Source of the DNA: Aurantimonas aggregata
GTDB lineage: Bacteria > Pseudomonadota > Alphaproteobacteria > Rhizobiales > Rhizobiaceae
Reading direction: 5' to 3'
DNA: 34,424 bases
NCBI RefSeq assembly: GCF_010500835.1
Contig: NZ_JAAAMJ010000027.1
Span: 1 to 34,424 of the forward strand
The position numbers were made by a program, and so were the translations under genes. Below the pieces are notes generated by a model. It made no database searches, was not told the DNA's origin, and was given only the letters and a program-made list of their open reading frames with translations. Positions within the stretch are counted from its first letter, which is position 1, and the number at the start of each line of letters is the position of its first letter. Below, in pieces: positions 15,803 through 23,365 of this stretch.

Positions 15803-17094
15803 TGGAGACCATAGCCGAAGTAATTAGGCAGCCAGAGCGAGATCGCTGGCACGAAGGTGATCAGGAGCAGGCTCGCGATCAGCCCCAGCAGATATGGCCA
15901 GATCTCCCTCGTGATCTCGGCGATCGGAACCTTCGCGACGCCGGCGACCACGTAGAGGCAGAGCCCGACCGGCGGCGTCACGAGGCCGATCATCAGGTTC
16001 AGCACCAGGATCACGCCGAAATGGATGGGATCGATGCCGAGGCTGAGCACCACCGGCATCAGCACCGGGTAGGCGATGATCATCAGGGCGATCCCCTCGA
16101 TGAACATGCCGAGGATCAGCAGCACGACGTTGATGATCAGGAGCACGACCCAGGCTTCGCTCGAGATGCCGAGCAGTGCCTGCAGGATCGCGTTGGGGAT
16201 CTGCTGCTGGATCAGCACCCAGCTGAACGGCGCCGACAGGGCGATGATGAACATCACCTGCGCCGTCTGGCGCGCGCTCTCCCAGAAGACGTTGGCGACA
16301 TCCGCATAGGTGAGTTCGCGGTAGACCCACCGGCCCAGCCCGAAGGCGATCGCGGCCGCGACCACGGCGGCCTCGGTGGGAGTGGCTATGCCGGTGAAGA
16401 TGACGATGAGGATCATCGGCGGCAGCATCAGCGCCGGCAGCGCCACCAGCACCGTGCGTGCCGCGACGGCGAAAGGGGGAAGGCGCTCGCCACGCGGCAG
16501 GTTCAGATACGACGCCGAGACCGTGATGATGATCATCAGCGAGAGGGCCATGACGAGCCCCGGCAGGATGCCGGCGAGAAACAGGGCCCCGACCGAGATG
16601 TTGGCGAGGCTGCCGTAGATCACGAACGGAATGGAGGGCGGAACGATCGGGCCGATGGTCGAGGAAACGGCCGTGATGGTCGCCGCGTAGCGGGCCTTGA
16701 AGCCGGCGTTTTCCATGGCCCGCTGCTGGATGACGCCGAGCCCTGCCGCGTCGGCCACGGCCGAACCGGACATGCCGGCGAAGATCAGGCTGCCCAGCAC
16801 GTTCACATAGGCCAGCCCGCCACGGATACGCCCGATCAGCAGCTGCGCGACGGCGAAGATGCGTTCCGTCGTCCCCCCGATATTCATCAAATTGCCGGCA
16901 AGGACGAAGAACGGGATGGCCAGGAGCGGGAACGAGGTCGTTCCGGCGTAGGTGCGCTGGATGAAGATGAACAGGAGGTCCGGGCCGACGGTCACGACCA
17001 TGGTGACCGCCGCCACGAGCCCGAGCGCGACCGCGATCGGGATGCCGCCAAGGATGACGATGCAGATCGCCAGTAGAATCGCCACCGTGAACAT
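15799..17094 (-). CDS. dctM: TRAP transporter large permease DctM (system 2)
   Basis: From the ATG at 17094 the protein has 431 residues; GTGGGGA upstream serves as ribosome binding site, and a GTG at 17109 would add five residues. DctM signatures are in order: SFPLLAIPFFVLAGNLMNIG, RGGLAYVNVLGSLIFAGMSG, AVSSTIGPIVPPSIPFVIYG and LNLMIGLVTPPVGLCLYVV. It is the transport subunit for the DctP at 17169-18176 and precedes dctQ with a 4-base overlap. Confidence 0.92.
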   Translation of the reverse strand: MFTVAILLAICIVILGGIPIAVALGLVAAVTMVVTVGPDLLFIFIQRTYAGTTSFPLLAIPFFVLAGNLMNIGGTTERIFAVAQLLIGRIRGGLAYVNVLGSLIFAGMSGSAVADAAGLGVIQQRAMENAGFKARYAATITAVSSTIGPIVPPSIPFVIYGSLANISVGALFLAGILPGLVMALSLMIIITVSASYLNLPRGERLPPFAVAARTVLVALPALMLPPMILIVIFTGIATPTEAAVVAAAIAFGLGRWVYRELTYADVANVFWESARQTAQVMFIIALSAPFSWVLIQQQIPNAILQALLGISSEAWVVLLIINVVLLILGMFIEGIALMIIAYPVLMPVVLSLGIDPIHFGVILVLNLMIGLVTPPVGLCLYVVAGVAKVPIAEITREIWPYLLGLIASLLLITFVPAISLWLPNYFGYGLQ

Positions 17095-17119
17095 TGCTGC
17101 GGTCCCCACTCAGCATGGC

Positions 17120-17148
17120 GGGATCGGATGTCGCCGACACCCGATCCC
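17120..17148 (-). other. Intercistronic hairpin between dctP and dctM (system 2)
   Basis: GGGATCGG (17120-17127) pairs with CCGATCCC (17141-17148). After a one-base A/C mismatch, TGTC pairs with GACA around a GCC loop, giving a near-continuous 12-base stem. It lies directly after dctP on the - strand, the same place as the hairpin in system 1. It probably favours dctP mRNA over the permease message. No T-run is present. Confidence 0.55.
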
Positions 17149-17168
17149 CTGGTCGCTCGAAGCCCGGA

Positions 17169-18176
17169 TCAGGCCTTGCCGGCTTCGACCAGCTCGGCCC
17201 AGGTGGTCCAGGTCTCCTCTCCCAGCGCCGCGCGCAGCTGCGCGTAGGCCGGCTCCATGCGGGCCCGGAACGGCTCGACCTCGGGACGCGTCACGGCGAC
17301 GCCCAGCCCCTCCATCTGCGTGATGTAGTCCTCTTCGCTGCTCTGCACCGCCTCGCGGGCAGCGGCACCGGCGGTCGCGGCCTCCTCGCTGATGATGGCG
17401 CGCTGCTCCTCGGTCAGCCCGTTCCAGACCCGCGGATTGGCGCACATCATGATGGTTGCGTAGATGTGCTTGGTCAGCGCCAGATGGTCCTGCGCCTCGT
17501 AGAACTTGGCCGCGAAGGTGGTCGAGACCGGGTTGTCCTGGCCGTCGACCAGCCCGTTAGCGAGGGCGAGATAGACCTCCTGGAAAGCCACCGTCTGGGT
17601 CGATGCGCCGAGTGCCTCGAAGGCGGCCTTGATGGCTAGCTCCGGCGGAACGCGGATCTTCAGCCCGGTGACGTCCTCCGGCGTGTTGACCGGCCGGCGG
17701 CTGTTGGACAGGGCGCGAAAGCCCCACTCAAAGTTGGCGATCCAGGCGAACCCGGCGTCCATCAGCTGCGCTTCGATCCAGTCGCGCGCGGTCACGTCGA
17801 GCACGCGATGGGCATGCGCGTAGTCGTCGAACTGGTATGGGATGTTGATCGCCCCAATGCTGTTCGACAGCGCCTCGATGTTGGCCGGGTTCATCAGGAT
17901 GAAGTCGATGGCGCCGAGACGGGTCTGCTGGGCGGTGTCGGTCGGCGACCCCAGCGCGTTGGAGGGGAAGATCGAGATGGTGATCTCCCCGCCGGTGCGC
18001 TCGGCGATCCGGGCCGCCATCGCCTCGGCGGCCGAGTGGATCGGGTGCGAGGTGTCGGCGGGATGGGTCAGCCGCAGCTCGGTCGCTGCGAAGGCAAAGG
18101 GCGAGCGCAGCACGAAGGGGGCGGCGAGGCCGCCTGCAAGAACAGCTCGACGGTTCAAGCGAAAGATCTGTGACAT
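17169..18176 (-). CDS. dctP: TRAP transporter substrate-binding protein DctP (system 2)
   Basis: The 335-residue protein starts MSQIFRLNRRAVLAGGLAAP, a signal sequence with an Arg-Arg pair before the hydrophobic core that loosely recalls a Tat signal. Export may be by Sec or Tat. The mature part begins about residue 31 (ATELRLTHPADTSHPIHSAA) and has FPSNALGSPTD, FRALSNSRRPVNTPEDVTGLKIRVP and GLVDGQDNP, the conserved DctP pattern with the ligand-binding Arg in KIRVP. It is first in its operon (P-M-Q-SDR-SAF oxidoreductase). Candidate site B lies about 245 bases upstream. Confidence 0.92.
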   Translation of the reverse strand: MSQIFRLNRRAVLAGGLAAPFVLRSPFAFAATELRLTHPADTSHPIHSAAEAMAARIAERTGGEITISIFPSNALGSPTDTAQQTRLGAIDFILMNPANIEALSNSIGAINIPYQFDDYAHAHRVLDVTARDWIEAQLMDAGFAWIANFEWGFRALSNSRRPVNTPEDVTGLKIRVPPELAIKAAFEALGASTQTVAFQEVYLALANGLVDGQDNPVSTTFAAKFYEAQDHLALTKHIYATIMMCANPRVWNGLTEEQRAIISEEAATAGAAAREAVQSSEEDYITQMEGLGVAVTRPEVEPFRARMEPAYAQLRAALGEETWTTWAELVEAGKA

Positions 18177-18508
18177 GGTTCCTCCCGTGGGTCACACCCG
18201 TTCGGTCACCGCGGGAAGCTGCCCCCCGACGACCGGCAAATGTCAGGCTGCCATCGCTTGGCTGCCCGACAAGCATCGCCCTCCAAGGGGCCCATGCCTT
18301 CTCCCGCCCGGCCAAGGTCCAACCGTCACGCCGGACAAGGTCCGGATCACGGCCGGTCGGGCTCCTCTCCCGACCCCGACAGGGCTTTCGGCCACGATCG
18401 CGAAGCCTGATATCGTGGATGATATATGATATAAGAACTTGGTCAAGCGGTGCCGGCCGTCCGCGCTCCAACTTCCGATCTCCTGCCTGCGCCGTTAGGC
18501 AGTTCCGG
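18177..18508. other. Intergenic region between the cyclase gene and dctP (system 2)
   Basis: This 332-base gap holds no convincing gene on either strand. It contains the dctP ribosome binding site (GGGAGGAAC just before the start), the AT-rich candidate operator at 18420-18434 and otherwise GC-rich leader sequence. The promoter of the dctP operon probably lies here, giving a leader of perhaps 200 bases. I see no convincing riboswitch fold by eye. Confidence 0.5.
18420..18434 (+). promoter_or_regulatory. Candidate regulator binding site B
   Basis: TGATAT-ATG-ATATAA is a near-palindrome with a 3-base spacer. Extended to GGATGATATATGATATAA (18417-18434) it matches site C, read on the minus strand, at 17 of 18 bases, although the two lie more than 4.6 kb apart and precede different operons. 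It is AT-rich in a GC-rich background. It is probably the operator for the dctP system 2 operon and bound by the GntR/FCD regulator (inference). Confidence 0.6.
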
Positions 18509-19183
18509 TCAGCCGTCCAGCAGCCCCTCGATCGCGTAGACCCGGCTCGGCGATCCGTCCGCGTCCGGCAGCTTCAGGGGCGCTGCGCTGAGAAAGCAGT
18601 ACGGTCCGGCAAGGCTCGCGGTGTTGACGAGATACTCGATCAGGGTGATGCCGCGCCGCAGGCAGACATCGTGCGTCACATGCTCCTCGGTCGGGGCCAT
18701 TACCCCGTCGAGCAGCAGGCGGATCGAGTAATCCTGCGGGAAATCGAAGGCGATCGCGCTCGGCGCCTTCGCGGCAAGCCACTCCGCCGAGTCGCGGGTC
18801 AGGTAGGGTGCATCGGTCCAGAATTCGCGCGTGCGATAGTCCCGCTGGCCGTCCCAGCCGCTCGAGAGCAGCAGGATCTCGCCCTCCGGCCCGCCCGGAT
18901 CGGCCGCCGCGAGCCGACCGGCGTCGATCGCCTCGTTCGGCTCGACGTCGCGCAGGTCGAGGATGCGGCAGCGCCCGACGACGCGTTCGAGCGGCGTCGC
19001 CTCGATCGTCGGCGCGCCGGCGATGAAATGCGCCTGCGCATCGACATGGGTGAAGCCATGGCAGGTCGTCGAAAGGCGCGACACGCGGAACTGCGACCCC
19101 GCAGCGATGTCGCCGGTGACGTCCACCGTCACGGGCCATCGCAGATGCGGCTCCATGGTCATGGTGAGGTCGACGATCCTCAT
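18509..19183 (-). CDS. Cyclase-family (kynurenine-formamidase-like) metal-dependent hydrolase
   Basis: The 224-residue protein starts MRIVDLTMTMEPHLRWP, as in the cyclase/KynB family. It carries CHGFTHVDAQAHF with His42, His46 and Asp48 in the H-x3-H-x-D arrangement of the metal site, followed by His52. The usual HxGTHxDxPxH proline is replaced by Gln50. Other family pieces are SSGWD, AIAFDFPQDYSI and THDVCLRRGITLIEYL. Family members hydrolyse formamides, lactams or cyclic esters. In this cluster, hydrolysis of a lactone or amide of the carboxylate substrate is plausible. It is separated from the aldehyde dehydrogenase by 159 bases that include a hairpin. Confidence 0.82.
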   Translation of the reverse strand: MRIVDLTMTMEPHLRWPVTVDVTGDIAAGSQFRVSRLSTTCHGFTHVDAQAHFIAGAPTIEATPLERVVGRCRILDLRDVEPNEAIDAGRLAAADPGGPEGEILLLSSGWDGQRDYRTREFWTDAPYLTRDSAEWLAAKAPSAIAFDFPQDYSIRLLLDGVMAPTEEHVTHDVCLRRGITLIEYLVNTASLAGPYCFLSAAPLKLPDADGSPSRVYAIEGLLDG

Positions 19184-19301
19184 CGCACGGCCCGGCTTTT
19201 CACGTTGATATTCACGACGTTCTCCCCAACGAACACGGTGCGGCGGCTGGCGACAGCGGTCTTCCCGACGGACGCCGCGAAGACCCGGCCGAGTGATTTC
19301 G

Positions 19302-19337
19302 GCAGGAGCGGCGGACGATGCCGTCCGCGCTCCCTGC
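19302..19337 (-). other. Imperfect GC-rich stem-loop after the aldehyde dehydrogenase gene
   Basis: GCGGAC-GATGCC-GTCCGC forms the inner stem, extended by AGGAGC-like pairing with GCTCC and then GC/GC with small bulges. It begins six bases after the aldehyde dehydrogenase stop on the - strand and lies before the cyclase gene. It is a possible terminator or attenuator; no T-run is present. Confidence 0.45.
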
Positions 19338-19342
19338 AGCGG

Positions 19343-20806
19343 TCAGAACTCGACCGCGTAATATTTGGCTTCCATGAACTCCAGGATGCCGGTGACGCCG
19401 CCTTCGCGACCCAGCCCGCTCTGCTTGACGCCACCGAAGGGCGCGGCGGGATCGGACATCAGTCCCCGGTTGATTCCCAGCATGCCGGCTTCGATGCCCT
19501 TGCCGACCCGCAAGGCGCGCTTCAGATCACCGGAATAGATGTAGGCGGCAAGGCCGTATTCCGTGACGTTGGCAAGGCGGATCGCCTCTTCTTCCGTCTC
19601 GAACCGGTAAACCGGCGCGACCGGGCCGAAGATTTCCTCATGCGCGAGCGCCGCGTCCGTCGGCACGTTCTCGAGGACGGTCGGCGGGTAGAAATAGCCG
19701 CTCCCCTCCAGCGGCGCGCCGCCGGTGGTGGCCCTCGCGCCGCGGGCCACGGCGTCCGAGACGAGCTGGTCGATCTTCTGCACGGCCTTCTGCGTGATCA
19801 TCGGGCCGCATTGCGTATCGGCGTCGGTGCCCGCGCCGATCCTGAGCGCTGCCATGCGCGCGGTGAGCCCCTGCACGAACGCGTCGTGAATGCCGGCCTG
19901 GACGTAGAAGCGGTTGGCAGCGGTGCAGGCCTCGCCGGCATTGCGCATCTTGGCGACCATGGCGCCATCCAGCGCCGCATCGAGATCGGCGTCGTCGAAG
20001 ACGACGAAGGGTGCGTTGCCGCCGAGTTCCATCGAGCAGTTGACGACCGACTTCGCCGCCTCCGCCAGCAGCACCCGGCCGACGCCGGTCGAGCCGGTGA
20101 AGGAGAGCTTGCGCACGCGCGGATCGGCCAGCATCGCCGCCGTCACCGGGCCGGGGTCGCGCGTCGTGATGACGTTCACGACACCGGCCGGAACGCCCGC
20201 TTCCTCGCCAAGCCGCGCCATCGCATAGGCGGTCAGCGGGGTTTCGGAGGCGGGCTTCAGGATCACCGTGCAGCCGGCGGCAAGCGCCGGACCGATCTTG
20301 CGCGTCGCCATCGCCGCAGGAAAATTCCACGGGGTGATGAGGACGCAGATGCCGATCGGCTCGTGATCCACGAGAATGTTGTGCGAGCCCGACGGCGTGT
20401 GGCGGAACTCACCCGGGATCCGCGTCGCTTCCTCGGCGTACCAGCGGAAGAAATCCGACGCATAGGCCATCTCGCCGCGCGCATCGGGCAGCGCCTTGCC
20501 GTTTTCCAGCGAGATCAGCCGGGCGAGATCCTCTGCATGCTCGCTCATCAGATGGAACCAGCGGCGCAGGATCTCCGAACGCTGCCGGGGCGGCGTGGCG
20601 CGCCAGCCGGCAGCAGCCGCCTCGGCCGCCTCGACCGCCCGCATCGCGTCCTCGACCGAGGCATTGGCGACTTCGGCGAGCTCGGCGCCGGTAGACGGAT
20701 CGAGCACCTTGATACCTCCGCCGGCTTCCCAGCGGCCGCCGATATAGAGGCCTTGTGCGTGGAGTGCGGGATCGGCGTAGCCGGCGATGCTGGTGTGCAA
20801 ATTCAT
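19343..20806 (-). CDS. NAD(P)-dependent aldehyde dehydrogenase (succinate-semialdehyde dehydrogenase-like)
   Basis: The 487-residue protein has the complete aldehyde dehydrogenase set: Asn161 in TPWNFP, Lys184 in LKPASETP, FTGSTGVGR (237-244 region), general base Glu260 in MELGGNAP and nucleophile Cys294 in GEACTAANR. The length and GYFYPPTVLENV, EEIFGPVAPV and FGGVKQSGLGREGG segments resemble GabD-type enzymes. The substrate could be a semialdehyde, glycolaldehyde or another short aldehyde. It lies 17 bases after the iron alcohol dehydrogenase gene, and the two would oxidise an alcohol to an acid in sequence. Confidence 0.92.
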   Translation of the reverse strand: MNLHTSIAGYADPALHAQGLYIGGRWEAGGGIKVLDPSTGAELAEVANASVEDAMRAVEAAEAAAAGWRATPPRQRSEILRRWFHLMSEHAEDLARLISLENGKALPDARGEMAYASDFFRWYAEEATRIPGEFRHTPSGSHNILVDHEPIGICVLITPWNFPAAMATRKIGPALAAGCTVILKPASETPLTAYAMARLGEEAGVPAGVVNVITTRDPGPVTAAMLADPRVRKLSFTGSTGVGRVLLAEAAKSVVNCSMELGGNAPFVVFDDADLDAALDGAMVAKMRNAGEACTAANRFYVQAGIHDAFVQGLTARMAALRIGAGTDADTQCGPMITQKAVQKIDQLVSDAVARGARATTGGAPLEGSGYFYPPTVLENVPTDAALAHEEIFGPVAPVYRFETEEEAIRLANVTEYGLAAYIYSGDLKRALRVGKGIEAGMLGINRGLMSDPAAPFGGVKQSGLGREGGVTGILEFMEAKYYAVEF

Positions 20807-20823
20807 GCGGAAATCCTTCGAGA

Positions 20824-22023
20824 TCAGATGAGCGCCGCGCGGTCGCCGCCGAAGGCGGCAGCGACGAGTCGGCTCATGTCGGACGCAGGCAGCGGGCGGG
20901 GATTGTTCTGGATGAGGCGGGCGATGCCGCAGCTCTGCTCGGCCACCCAGCCGAGCCGGTCCTCGGCAAGGCCGAGCTCTGCCAGCGTCGCCGGTATGCC
21001 GATGCGCGCGAAGAGATCGGCGACGGCGGGAATGACGGCGTCAGCGTCGGCCAGCCCCATGACCGAAGCCATCTCGGCCAGTTCCGGGCCTATCGTCGGG
21101 GCATTCCACTGCATGACATAAGGCATGAGGCAGGCGACGCCGGCGCCGTGCGCGGTATGGGTCAGGGCGCCGACCGGATACTGGATGGCATGCGCCGCCG
21201 CCGTGCCCGCGACACCGAAGGCGAGGCCGGCGAGCGTCGCGCCCATCATCACCTTTTCCCGTGCCTGCTGATCCCCGCCATCATGGCACGCCCGCTCGAG
21301 TCCTTCCCAGAGGAGCGCGATGGCGCGCAGCGCGAAATGGTCGGAGAAGCCGTTCTTGCCGACGAACACGCGGTCCTGCGCGATCTCCGGCACCGGATCG
21401 CGGCGGATCGCCGTGAAGGCCTCGATCGCATGGGTGAGCGCGTCCGCCCCGGCGATCGCCGTGAGGCCGGCCGGACAGCTGGCGGTCAGGTCAGGATCGC
21501 AGATCGCGGCGGTGGGCACGAGATAGGGGCTGGAAATGCCGACCTTCAGCGTCCGTTCATCGTCCGAGAGCACGGCGACGGGCGTCACCTCGGAGCCGGT
21601 ACCGGCGGTGGTCGGGATGGCGAGGAGCGGCATGACGGGACCGGGCACCAGGTGCTCGCCGTAATAGTCCTGCGGCCGCCCGCCATGGGTGAGAAGAACC
21701 GCGACGCATTTGGCCATGTCGAGGCAGGAGCCGCCGCCGACGGCGATCACCAGATCGGGCACGAAATCGCGGGCGGCCTCGGCGCTTGTCACCGCCGAGG
21801 CGACGGGCACGTCCGGCAGGGTCGAGGAGTCGATCCTGACGGCAATCCCGGCCGCCTCGAGCTGGACGGTCATGGCACGGAAGTCGGCGTCTCCGGCCAG
21901 CCGTTCATCCGTCACCACGAGGGCGCGACTTCCGAGCTTGGCGGCCATGCGGCCGAGCGAACGGCGCTGGCCGGAACCGAAGACGAGTTCCCGCGGCGCC
22001 CTGATCGTGCCGAACAAGTTCAT
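20824..22023 (-). CDS. Iron-containing (group III) alcohol dehydrogenase
   Basis: The 399-residue protein has the nucleotide-binding VIAVGGGSCLDMAK and PTTAGTGSEVTPVAVL motifs. It also has the metal-ligand set: Asp in CDPDLTASCPAGLTAIAG, His in GADALTHAIEAF and two further His in AAHAIQYPVGALTHTAHGAG. The length is typical. It would oxidise a primary alcohol or hydroxyacid with NAD, or run in reverse. It is the middle gene of an operon: malate/lactate-dehydrogenase-family gene, this gene, aldehyde dehydrogenase, with gaps of 22 and 17 bases. Confidence 0.9.
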   Translation of the reverse strand: MNLFGTIRAPRELVFGSGQRRSLGRMAAKLGSRALVVTDERLAGDADFRAMTVQLEAAGIAVRIDSSTLPDVPVASAVTSAEAARDFVPDLVIAVGGGSCLDMAKCVAVLLTHGGRPQDYYGEHLVPGPVMPLLAIPTTAGTGSEVTPVAVLSDDERTLKVGISSPYLVPTAAICDPDLTASCPAGLTAIAGADALTHAIEAFTAIRRDPVPEIAQDRVFVGKNGFSDHFALRAIALLWEGLERACHDGGDQQAREKVMMGATLAGLAFGVAGTAAAHAIQYPVGALTHTAHGAGVACLMPYVMQWNAPTIGPELAEMASVMGLADADAVIPAVADLFARIGIPATLAELGLAEDRLGWVAEQSCGIARLIQNNPRPLPASDMSRLVAAAFGGDRAALI

Positions 22024-22045
22024 TTGTCATTTCCTTCCGATGGTC

Positions 22046-23047
22046 TCAGGCAGCTTCCAGCGCCTTCAAGTCGTCGTAGAGCGCGTCAGGCAGCTCGATG
22101 CCGGCCGCCATCGCGGCGGCGCGTCGCGCGCGGGCGCCGTCGCCGGGCACGGCCACCGGCCGCGCCGGATCGAGCGGGCGCGAGTCCCGGATTCTGTTGA
22201 GATAGGCGGCCAGCGCGCCGCCGTTCCCGGCGCCCGCCGAGGGATCGATCATCACGACGACGTCGCCCTTGTTGGCGGCGTGCGTATCGTCCAGCGTCCC
22301 CCGCACCTCGGGCGCGAAGGCTGAGCCGGCGAGTGCCGCGACCAGAAGCTCCACCGCGAGGCCGAGACCGTAACCCTTGGCATCGCCGAACGGGGCGATG
22401 GCGCCGGCCTTAGCCGCCTCCGCGACGGTGGTCGGCTGGCCAGCCGCATCGACCGCCCAGCTCTCGGGGATCGCCTCGCCGCGCAGCGCATGACTGTGGA
22501 TCTTGCCCATCGAGACGAGGCTGGTCGCCAGGTCGAGGACGAAGGGTTCCCGCTCGGTGGGGATACCGATCGCGATCGGGTTGGTACCCAGCATCGCCTG
22601 CGTGCCGCCGTAGGGATGAACGAGCGCTTCGCTGGTCGACAGCACGATCCCGATGAAGCCCGATGCCGCTATGGCTTCCGCGTAATAGGCAAGCATGCCG
22701 ATATGGTTGGCGTTGCGGATGCCGCCTGCGGCCATGCCGTTACGCGATGCCGCGCTCGACATCTCGCCGATCGCCGCCATCATCACGACCGGACCCAGAC
22801 CGCGCTGCCCGTCGACGCTCAAGAACGAGCGATCCCAGCGCATTGTCCCCTCGGCCTCGGGATCCGCAAGCCCCTGTCGGATGCGCGACAGCAGGCGAGG
22901 CAACCGCTGCAGTCCGTGTGACGGCAGGCCCCGCAGCTCCGCTTCTATCAGGAGATCGGACTGCAGCTGCGCATGGCGCTGCGGCACGCCGTGCCGTTCC
23001 AGCAAGACGACCGCCAGGCCGAGCAGCTCCTGGGGCGGCACCCTCAT
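22046..23047 (-). CDS. Malate/L-lactate dehydrogenase-family (LDH2/YlbC type) NAD(P)-dependent oxidoreductase
   Basis: From the ATG at 23047 the product has 333 residues, normal for the family. Family features: LIEAELRGLPSHGLQRLPRLL near the N-terminus with the active-site His in SHG, NANHIGMLAYYAE, TNPIAIGIPT, DLATSLVSMGK and GYGLGLAVELLVAAL. These enzymes interconvert 2-hydroxyacids and 2-oxoacids (malate, sulfolactate, ureidoglycolate, diketogulonate). I prefer 23047 because AGGA lies upstream and the MRVPPQEL start matches relatives. An ATG at 23071 would add eight residues and sits 12 bases from candidate site C. It is the first gene of its operon. Confidence 0.85.
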   Translation of the reverse strand: MRVPPQELLGLAVVLLERHGVPQRHAQLQSDLLIEAELRGLPSHGLQRLPRLLSRIRQGLADPEAEGTMRWDRSFLSVDGQRGLGPVVMMAAIGEMSSAASRNGMAAGGIRNANHIGMLAYYAEAIAASGFIGIVLSTSEALVHPYGGTQAMLGTNPIAIGIPTEREPFVLDLATSLVSMGKIHSHALRGEAIPESWAVDAAGQPTTVAEAAKAGAIAPFGDAKGYGLGLAVELLVAALAGSAFAPEVRGTLDDTHAANKGDVVVMIDPSAGAGNGGALAAYLNRIRDSRPLDPARPVAVPGDGARARRAAAMAAGIELPDALYDDLKALEAA

Positions 23048-23082
23048 ATCCCGTGATCCTGTCGCATCCATTACCGTATATT

Positions 23083-23097
23083 TGATATCATATATCA
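23083..23097 (-). promoter_or_regulatory. Candidate regulator binding site C
   Basis: TGATAT-CAT-ATATCA is a perfect 6-base inverted repeat with a 3-base spacer, 12 bases before the alternative ATG at 23071 and 36 before the preferred start. Read on the minus strand and extended (23083-23100), it matches 17 of 18 bases of site B. It lies in the divergent region that also contains site D, so the regulator could control both directions. Confidence 0.6.
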
Positions 23098-23321
23098 TCC
23101 GAGCCATGCACGGCGTTGTCAAGCACGAGACGAGCTCCTCATTCACCCCGCCCACCTGACGATGCCAGCGTGTCCCTGGCGGCCAGCGTGCGCCTCGGCT
23201 CGCATCGTGCATCGCCCAGGCTCGCGACATCAAGGCAGAGCAGGACGGTGGACGGCGACGCCGCTTCGCCGGCTAGAAGCTCGCCCGAACCTAGGGCAAC
23301 CGGTTGTACATAAATCCTATT

Positions 23322-23336
23322 TGATATATGAAAAAA
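23322..23336 (+). promoter_or_regulatory. Candidate regulator binding site D
   Basis: TGATATATGAAAAAA matches 13 of 15 bases of site B. It ends 30 bases before the dctP start of TRAP system 3, where a repressor would overlap the promoter or early transcript. The second half-site is degraded to an A-run, so binding may be weaker than at site B or C. Confidence 0.45.
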
Positions 23337-23365
23337 GCGGACGTAACCGAAAAGGGAGGTTTTCG

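Noticed and set aside
18170-21121. Plus-strand open frame of 983 codons
   Set aside because: It lies opposite the cyclase, aldehyde dehydrogenase and part of the alcohol dehydrogenase genes, whose catalytic motifs are intact. The composition is typical of a GC-driven shadow frame.
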